The position numbers and the translations under genes are program-made. From contig WEDG01002894.1 of the NCBI GenBank assembly GCA_017591395.1, positions 248,001 through 312,000 on the forward strand: a stretch of 64,000 nucleotides of DNA. The letters run 5' to 3'. The DNA comes from Schistocephalus solidus. Its lineage: Eukaryota > Platyhelminthes > Cestoda > Diphyllobothriidea > Diphyllobothriidae. The notes under the pieces are model-generated. The model was not told the origin of the DNA and searched no databases. It worked only from the letters and a program-made list of their open reading frames with translations. How positions within the stretch are numbered: position 1 is the first letter of the stretch; each line of letters starts with the position of its first letter. Of the stretch, positions 56,270 to 64,000 are shown piece after piece.

Positions 56270-56922
56270 AAGTGCACAGTCAACTCCTCTGACAAGTTTG
56301 AATACCAAGATCAAATTCCCTTTGTATTGCCTATAAGAGAGTGGAAACATTTTAAGTCTTTCTAGTTGCCCTCATGGGGTAGGCACTCTAATGCACTGAA
56401 TAGTTTCGTCACCCTCCGTTGACCTTTCTCCAATGGAGTGTAGTCTTGCTTTGTCTAGGGGCGCCACGTCTGAACGCAATATTCAAACACCGGCCGGACA
56501 AATGCTCAAAGGATGCGATCAAAACGCTCTTCGTTAAAATTAAAGAAGGATCTCCTGGTCACTCCCAAGGTAGACATAACCTCCTTGCTATCTTGGCACA
56601 GTGTAACGATGGTTTGAGAGTGAGTGTTCTCCACACATTTAAGTCATTTAAGATCGTTTACTTGCTTGAGTTGGTGACTGCCGATAAATTACTTATATTC
56701 AAAACTCATCACCCATCTGTAATTAAATCGTAATCCGATGACTTGGATTTTTTAAAATACAGATTCAGTAGCCACTCATCACACCTCTTTTGCAAGCAAT
56801 CCCAGTTATTTTTGTCGTTCCGCACATCCTTCGGCTTTTCCATCGAAGTGATTAACTTTCGATTGTCATTGAAATTGACCTTCCCACATGTCAGACAAGC
56901 AAGGCAGTCGTTCACGTATATC
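56270..56922 (-). mobile_element. LINE C: 5'-truncated CR1-like RT remnant (-)
   Basis: The minus frame from 56924 reads IYVNDCLACLTCGKVNF, then ITSMEKPKDVRND, CLQKRCDEWLLNLYFKKSKS, which is the palm-to-thumb part of a CR1-like RT; the YADD segment is altered to NDN. Downstream, 56700-56400 aligns with the post-palm part of LINE A. The fragment starts exactly where the 3' tail of LINE A ends. Confidence 0.75.
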
Positions 56923-56946
56923 ATTCAATTCAATTCAATTCAATTT
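56923..56946. repeat. (TTCAA)n 3' tail of LINE A
   Basis: Four to five pentamer units right at the 3' end of LINE A; short tandem tails are typical of CR1-like elements. Confidence 0.85.
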
Positions 56947-59499
56947 ATTGAGGGAAATAGGCATGGGCCTTTGAGTACTCTATTTTTTTAACGTAAAATT
57001 AAGTGCGGTATACAGAGAAGCCATGCGGGTTGCAAAGGTACAAAAGACGGGCATTAAATATGACAAGTGGCGTACGACTCTCGAGGGTTAAGATAAATTC
57101 CTCATCGCTCAGGCTCGTTTTGGAACATAAAACTGTCAAGGTTCCTTTTAAAGCTTTCCAGCGATGGTGACATCACAACGTCTTCAGGGAGGGCATTCCA
57201 TGGTTTAACCACTCTGACAGATAAGGAGAACTTGCGCACATCCAGTCTTTGCATGCTAGACACGCAGTTTTAATGGGTCATATCGGAAATGGGTCGTGGT
57301 GGCAAATTCAAAGAAGTCCGAGAATTCCAGGCAACAATCCAATCCCTTCACAATGCGGAATGTCTGCAGGAGATCACCACGCATTTGCCTATAACTCAAA
57401 GGGAACAGATAAAGATTCATTAGGCGGGTTGGATATGGCAAGGATCTTTGACTTCTAACCATTTTGGTGGCTTTCCTCTGTACTCTTTCGAGACAGTTCT
57501 GATCTTGAACTGTCCAGGGTTTCCAGGGTTGCATAGCATATTCCAAATGCGGCCTAGTGAATGTTCCAAAAGTCTTAGCGAAGAGATCATCATCGAAATC
57601 CAAAAAGGCTCATCTGATGTCATGCAACACCGAAATTGCGCTCTTCGCCACTTTCGAGCAGTGAGACGATGGTTTTAAGGTGGTGGTCGTCAGCACACCA
57701 AGGTCCTTTTGGGTTTCCACGTCTTTTAAGGCTTCACCGTTGAGAAAGTAACTTCTACTTTCGGCAGATCCAGATGGGTTGTCTAAGCGAAGTATTGTAC
57801 CCTTATCGACGTTGAACCGCAAAAGCCAATGATTCGACCACTCCTCCAACCGAATTAGGTTGATCTGCAGTTTATCTTCGTCAGCAGGGCTCTGGATTAC
57901 ATTCCAGATTTTAATGTCATCGGCAAACATTGCTGCTTCACAGTCCAGATTTCTGACACAATCGTTCACGTATATTAAAAACAGTATTGGCCCTAGTACT
58001 GAACACTGAGGAACTCACTCTCGACCGCAGCAGAACTTGACCTCTCTTGGCCGATGCACACAAACTGGCGCCGACTCACGAGGAAGTTTTCGATCCACTT
58101 GAGGAGGTAACCTCTGATTCCAATTCTTTCTAGCTTGTACAGCAGTCTCTTGTGCGGCACAGTATCAAAGGCCTTTTGAAAGTCAATGAAGGCAATGTGA
58201 ACCGCGTGTCTATCTTTAAGTGCTTAGATCCACCTCTGGAGCGAATACAGCACGTTCATTGTGCATGATCTTCCTTTTCTGAACCCGTGTTGACAGCTTG
58301 ATAACAAATTTTGAGTCTCTAGGAATTTCACCAATTCGCTCTTGATGGTCCTTTCCATAATTTTGCCAAGGATGCATGACAAGCTTATGGGCCTGTAGTT
58401 TGTCACTGACGCCCGGCTACCAATTTTGTACAAGGGAGTTATATGTGCCAGCTTCCAATCAAAAGGAAGTGTTCCGGAGTCAAATGACTTTTGGAAGAGC
58501 ACTGACAGAGGTGTGGAAAGTTCATTGGCGAGTTCTTTCAGAAGCTTGGGTGTAAGCTCGTCTGGTCCTGGGGATTTCGACATTTTTAGTTCTTTTAATT
58601 CCTTTTGGATCAGAAATTCTGAGAATAGTATGTGGCTATTGCTTGCAGTCGGCGGGTTAGCCGCTGAGGGACGAAGGAACCTTGCCTCGTTTGTGAAGAC
58701 TGAGCGGTAGAACTGTGAAAAGTACTTGGCTTTTTCCCTGTTTTCAGAAATTTCAACGCCCACGGCAGTCTTAATGAGCGGTATTTGATGTTTATTCCTT
58801 GTACATCTACGGAGGTAACTGTAGACTAACTTTTGATTCTGCGTTGCCTTTTGCAGCAAAGTCTTCTCAAATTCTCTTCGCGTTTTAAGAATAAGGCTTC
58901 TCATTTTGTTTCTCTGTGTTTTATACTTATTGAAATAGTCGACTTGATTAGACTCGCAATATTTTCTCCACAACTTGTGCTTCCTGTTTATTTCTCTTTT
59001 TAAGTTGCTGTCTAGCCACCCAGGACGCTTGCTGTGATGGACACTCGTTAGTGGGCAGTGGTTGTCCATAAGTTGCAGAAGAACATTTCGGAAGGACTCC
59101 CAATCTTCGTTCACGGTGCTCGAAAACATTAAGGTCCAGTTGATGTCTGTTAAATCTGCTCGCATCTGATGAAAGTTTCCTCGCCAAACGTTACGCCGTT
59201 TCCTCTATAGCAGGCGCAACGGAGAATAAGGAGTAGTCCCACGTAAGCACCACATGATCACTAAGACCGAGCGGAGGCATTGAAATAATCTCGGCAATGC
59301 TGCCTGATGTTTTCGTGAAAACCAGGTCGAGACAGTTAGCCCTTTGTCCTTCACGTGTTCTGGTGGCGAAAGGGATATGTTGTATGAGGAGTGCCTACAA
59401 GGTCTTTTGCAGAAAAGCATAATCGAAAGTCGATTTCGGGTATGATGATTGAACAGTGCTCCAGTTAATTCCTGGTGCGTTGAAGTCACCCATAATCAT

Positions 59500-59505
59500 G
59501 ACATT
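59500..59505. repeat. Target-site duplication of LINE B (left)
   Basis: GACATT, repeated at 62316-62321. The two flanks belong to one LINE A reading frame (MIMGDFN on one side, SRPNV on the other). Confidence 0.85.
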
Positions 59506-62315
59506 TTTATTTATTTATTTAGAATTTATATTTGGTAAGCACCAGGAAGGCACTGTCTAATCAAACATTAGTAACGAAATAAAGTTATGACAATTTGTGC
59601 AGATAAAATGTACAAATACATAACTTGTCCTGCTATGTCAACAGCTAGCAATGTTTAAAAATTAGTGGTGAACTAGAAATAAATAGGCAGTTAAAAAAAC
59701 TCCTACCATACAAATGGAGGCAGAGTTCAATAGGCCTTCATTTTTGAATAGAAGGTAGGAGAAAAAAATTGCTTAGCGAAAAATGGTCAGGTGGTAAGGT
59801 AGGGTAGGGTAATACTGAAGTAGCAGTTCATTATGAGATATTGAAACGTCGAGGTGATTCGTTCTTGATCACTTAGGCATATGAAACAAAATCTCACGAA
59901 AATGCGTCAATGAACTTAAGTCCTCAGCATCTTAGGATCCATAATTGAATTCTGATGATGGTTAGTATCCAAAGAAACGGTAGCATTTTAGACTGTGGAC
60001 CACCGAATGTGAACGTCCGAATGACGTCATCGTTTGGAGTACTGGTGATATAAGGAGACATCATAGTTCATGGGTGACTCGAGGTAGTGAAAATATAGTT
60101 TCAAGAGGGTCACTTAAATTCCCGATGGTCCTTTCTCCGATTCATGGGGAAAGCTACTGGGAAAAGATGAGGAAAATAAAAGGTTAATAGAATCAGTGTT
60201 TAGATAAATGTGCAGTCTTCGCTTGAATGCAGATAGACTAGTTAACGACCTAATTTCAATTGGCAAGTTATTCCAAAGAAAAACTATACCTAGAAGCAAA
60301 GAAAAGAGAGCGTTTACACGTGGAGGATGCAGGGGGAGGTATAATTAATGTAGAATTTCTTCGGTTGTAAGGAAGACTAACGGGGGTAATGACAGAAAGT
60401 TTGGGGAGATTTGAGCTATTATTTAGTCGGAAAAGGAGACAAAAGCCTGCTTCAAGTCTCCCGACCCAAAGAAATTTTAGCTTCATTAGCTGGCATCTTG
60501 TTGAGTAGGAAGTAGTTAAAAGAGTCAGATATAGGAGTTTTTTGTGAAATGTCTTTGGACATTTTAAATTCTTGAACGGCTATATTTGTTCATTAAACCA
60601 AAGAAAGGACAGCAAAATTCAAGAATCGGAAGTAAAAACATACGATAAAGTCTTAATTTGATTTCAGGGAGGTAGAAATTATAAGAAATAAAGCCGCAAA
60701 TCTGAGCAGCTTTGGCCGTAATTCTATCGGCATGAGGCGAAAGATCTAATTTATTGGTGTAGCTTAAGCCCAAGTCCTTGATGGAGGAACATTCAATCAA
60801 TAGGGCAACCTTCAAAGATAAGAGGTTGCGGCAGCCTTACAGGCCCAAAACTCATGTAGCGACACTTAGTAGGTGAGAACTCCATTAGCCATGTGGAGCT
60901 CCAGGCCGAAAAGAGCGTCTAAGTCTGAGTAAATTTGTTCTAGGCACCGTTCGGTCGTAGAGTTAGAGAAGGAATACACGCATTTGAGGTCATCAGCATA
61001 AATAAAAGATTGAGAATGTTTAACTATCGATGAAATATCATTTATATACAGTAAGAACAACAAAGGACCTAATACGGTACCTTGAAGGACACCACTAACA
61101 ATAGGGGTAGCACTTGAGTATGAGGAACCTACTAAAAAATTTTTTCGATCATTTAGGTAGGATCTAATAAAGTCAGTAAGGGGACTACGAAATCCTATAG
61201 CTTCTAGTTTAGCTAGAAGTCGTTTATGAGGCACTTTTATCGAATGCCTTACTAAGATCAAAATAGATAACAACTACAGATAGATGATCATTACGAAGAG
61301 AGGTTAGTAGATTTAGAAAAGACATGTGGCAGGTTTCACAAGAGCGGTCCGGTAAGAAGCCGTGTTGGGTAAAAAGTTGATAATTTGATTGCTTAAGCAA
61401 AAAAATCGGTTATTTGTTTTGCAATAAGTTTTCGAAGAGTTTAGCAAGAGAGGGCGTTTTATGAACACCGCGATAGTTATGAATGTCCGAGCGGGAACCA
61501 GATTTAAAAACTGGTATTATAATAGAAGTTTTCCAATAATCGGGGAAGAAACCATTTTCGAGAAATACTGAGAATAACTTGCTTAGTAAAGGTGGAAAAC
61601 CCCTTAACTGTTTAATAAGTGAGTTTGGATCAATTCCAACCGAATGTGAATTTTTTAGGTGAGCTATTTCTTTTTGAATACATGAAGGCGAGAAATTAAT
61701 AGTTGTTAGAAGCGAATTTGAAAGCAGAGGAATTGTGTGAGTGGGGCTAGATTCAGTGGTAAAGTGGTTGGCAAAAAACGAATTTAACAATTCAGCTTTG
61801 CCTAAATCGTCTGTAACAAATTTTTTGTTACAGTCGAGTAAGGGTGGATTACATTCAGGCGCTTAGCCGATGACCGAACATGGAAGATTTGAGCAACATA
61901 TTTGGATGAATTGGCATTACTTAGTGCCCGAGACTCCCTATGCTTATCTCTTGCGAGCCTAATTTTAGATGCTAATTCAAATATTTGTGCAATCCTTAAA
62001 TGAACTGACAAAGAGCTTTTAGATGAATCTTTAAGTTGTTTTCGTAATTTTCTAAGTCTGTTCTGGAGAAAATGCGGAACAGTAGAAGAAGCTGTATTTG
62101 AACTAAAAATCTTAAACGGGATTAAAGGCCTGGATTTTTTCTGTGAGGCTCTGCAATAGCTCACGGAAAACGTTTGGATCGTTAATTGAGAATATGCTAT
62201 GCCAATCTAGAGTGCTTACGAAATTATTTATTGTTTCATGGTTTATGTTAGCAAAGTCGAGGTTATTTCATTTAACCTCAGGCTTCGGAAGAAGGGGGAC
62301 TGGAAAACAACAGTG
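59506..62315 (-). mobile_element. LINE B, 5'-truncated, inserted in LINE A
   Basis: A second non-LTR retrotransposon of the Jockey/CR1/I superfamily, 2.8 kb. Minus order: end of the endonuclease region (TINNFVSTLDWHSIFS, near 62255-62205); basic linker 62164-61802; RT fingers 61790-61410 (SVGIDPNSLIKQL, YWKTSIIIPVFKSGSRSDIHNYR); palm 61273-60866 (VSGVLQGTVLGPLLFLLYIND, FIYADDLKC); then LSYTNKLDLSPHADRI and a C-terminal WNNLPIEIRSLTSLSAFKRRL at about 60270-60210. Frames are broken in at least four places. It ends in a (TAAA)n tail (59506-59521). GACATT at 59500-59505 and 62316-62321 is the target-site duplication. Confidence 0.9.
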
Positions 62316-62321
62316 GACATT
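62316..62321. repeat. Target-site duplication of LINE B (right)
   Basis: GACATT, matching 59500-59505. Confidence 0.85.
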
Positions 62322-64000
62322 AGGTCGACTGGAGAAATTTTCTAATTGTTTCAACAAGTGGGTGTCAGCGACTCGGTCTATCCTAGGCGGTCGATAGACA
62401 ATGAGGACATCCAGAAATGGAGAGCCAAGAGCCTTGCTGTTCAACCATATGGCTTCCGTGCTGCACGCAAACTTGCTCGTCTTTCAGACACTATTAGCAC
62501 GTCTTTCACATACACAAGTGTTCCACCACCCTGTCGGTTTTCTCTGTCCCTCCGATATATTTGGTATCCAGACAATGTTATTTCGCTATCTCGAATACTG
62601 CCCGACAGCCAGGTAGCGATTACTGCTATCAAATCCGGAGATACTTCGGCAAGGCAAATTTTTAACTCATCAAGTTTTGATAAAAGGCTTTGTGCAATTG
62701 TATACAAGCACTTTAATTTTGCGCCAACCAAATTTCCTGTTGCGTTTGTCAATTTTATGGGCCTAACTGCGTCTCCTCTAACGTCAAGGTCGTACGCCTT
62801 TTTCGTTTCTTGATGATTTTCGGTAACACTGGTTTTCTTTAGTGAGAACGCTGGGCGTTACGGAATCAGTTCTTACATCTCTTTGGGCAATTGGTTCCCT
62901 GATGGTTTTGGATTTAGTGAGGTGGCTGCCGTTGTCCTTAGAACAATCGGTTGGTTCAATGGAAAATTCGTATTCTTTTGAACTACCTTACCCTTAAAAA
63001 TAGCCAGATTGTGTTCGCCAGCCTTCAGTCTTGATTGTAGTTCCAAGACAAGTTCCCAGCGTTTCAGCCTTTCCGCAAGGAAGTAGTCTGGTTGAAAAAA
63101 CCTCTTTATGTGTGTGATGGAGGTTATTTTTTTGGATAGGATTGCCTTGATTTGGACTCTGCTCTCTATAATTATTTTGAAAGGTCGCGGTCGCGGCGTT
63201 CCTAGGCTGTCTTCAGACTTTTTGCCGATCTAGAATGCTTTAATAACTTTAACTTCCACGCCCGGTGGGAGCAACTGGTTTAGGAGGCCATTAAACGAAG
63301 CAAGGACTTCGGCGACACGGTCTTCAGGTCAGACTGCAGTTGACTCGTGCAAACCCTGAATAACTAAACACTGTTACCGATCCTGGTGCTTGGAATTTTC
63401 GCTTCCTCCTAAGTTCTCCTTAGGGGCACGAGAACGGTTTACAGAGCTCTCGTTGGGATTTAGTCTACCTCTGACCATACTCTCATCTGAAGGCTTCAAT
63501 GAATCCATCAGAGTTGATTGTGACTTTGTCCTCCTGTTGTGGTTTTTCCCCATTGCAGCTTGCCACGCGTTTGTTTCTTGGGATTCAACTACGGGCTCTT
63601 TAGAACACCCAAGATAGCAATATGAGATTTGTGGTTTGCTCTGGTCGTCGTCCGTAGGATTCAGAGACTGTATTCCTGTTATCCGGTCGTTATGGGTATT
63701 CGCGTCCGAACATTGTGAGCTGTAACAATGTAGATTTGATACTTTTGGTGCTTTAGTCACTACCTTTTTTAACTGGAATATTGCTAAGCGTATTTCGTCG
63801 AGTAATGTTATCTTGCAAGAGCTTCCTTAAGTCTGCAAGCTCATTTTCCAGTTTTTGAACTTTAAGTAAAATATGAGAACATCCAACGCAAGATTCGTCC
63901 TCGTAGCCGACGGATTAGGATGCGATTACGCTTTTTGCGCGCTTTGCTGGTTTTTGGTTGTAAGTATAAACTGATTGAGTGCCAGTCGTGGATGTCGAAT
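62316..64000 (-). mobile_element. LINE A, 5' part: ORF1-like region and endonuclease start
   Basis: Minus order from the window edge: 63900-63780 reads CVGCSHILLKVQKLENELAD, a CxxC followed by a heptad-like coiled coil, as in ORF1 proteins of CR1-like LINEs; 63760-63374 is an open frame rich in S/N/K; 63120-63000 holds YFLAERLKRWELVLELQSRL; 62752-62441 holds the endonuclease start (CLYTIAQSLLSKLDELK, PDLIAV, TWLSGSIRDSEITLSGYQIY, GGGTLVYVKDV). After a frameshift near 62450 it reads DVLIVYRPPRIDRVADTHLL and ENFSSRPNV up to the LINE B junction. The element probably continues past the window end. Confidence 0.85.

Larger units (their letters stand above)
56923..59505 (-). mobile_element. LINE A, 3' part: endonuclease end, RT, C-terminus, tail
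   Basis: CR1-like non-LTR retrotransposon read on minus. Order: GDFNAPGINW near 59484-59455 (endonuclease); a 313-codon open frame 59165-58224 with SPGPDELTPKLLKELA, WKLAHITPLYK, NYRPISLSC and QHGFRKGRSC (RT fingers); after an in-frame TAG at about 58222, HIAFIDFQKAFDTVPHKRLL (palm); after a frameshift near 58015, VLGPILFLIYVNDC and AAMFADDIKIW at 57969-57870; then the thumb and C-terminal region to 57256, with one more in-frame stop at about 57610. The 3' end is an (ATTCA)n tail at 56923-56946 on the plus strand. Inactive. Confidence 0.9.

Noticed and set aside
1..64000. CRISPR array, bacterial operon or phage region
   Set aside because: No regularly spaced direct repeats, no packed same-strand genes and no ribosome-binding sites; the introns and LINE/SINE content are eukaryotic.

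Overview
This is a gene-poor, repeat-dense eukaryotic window. I infer a flatworm with a large genome, most likely a diphyllobothriid tapeworm (Spirometra, Dibothriocephalus or Schistocephalus type). The grounds are the intron-split TGF-beta family receptor, decayed LINEs of CR1-like and RTE-like type, Penelope-like (PLE) endonuclease fragments, degenerate C2H2 zinc-finger copies and a tRNA-derived SINE. The species call is inference; nothing in the window proves it. No bacterial operon, CRISPR array or rRNA was seen.

Layout. 1-3.7 kb: the last two exons of a type I TGF-beta/activin/BMP receptor kinase on the + strand, with a long, unusual C-terminal tail and a plausible poly(A) signal. 3.7-14.5 kb: no convincing gene, with simple repeats and SINE pieces. 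14.5-17 kb: a decayed RTE-like LINE (+) split by an inverted-repeat element whose interior is a degenerate telomere-like (CCCTAA) array; a second copy of that element lies at 27.0-27.4 kb. 17-22 kb: a GC-rich patch, one copy of an AT-rich dispersed repeat and an RTE-like 3' fragment (-). 22.1-23.2 kb: two PLE GIY-YIG endonuclease fragments head to head. 23.8-36.6 kb: SINEs and more AT-rich repeat copies. 38.9-39.1 kb: a long CTT microsatellite. 40.7-48.1 kb: a dispersed repeat family, a zinc-finger pseudogene, one orphan candidate exon (-), a complete SINE and an RT fragment lying between direct repeats. 49.5-52 kb: a degenerate LINE (-) broken by SINEs. 55.5-64 kb: a zinc-finger relic and a nested stack of three LINEs (-), in which LINE B sits inside LINE A with a visible target-site duplication, and LINE A abuts and probably interrupts LINE C.

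Most notable signals. (1) The tRNA-derived SINE carries, in its body, the conserved boxes of a hammerhead ribozyme in the right order, with plausible stems I, II and a tiny stem III; an ordinary hairpin explanation competes. (2) A foldback/MITE-like family carries a telomere-like array. (3) The LINE nest can be dated by order. The only clear cellular coding content is the receptor kinase; almost everything else is mobile DNA in various states of decay.
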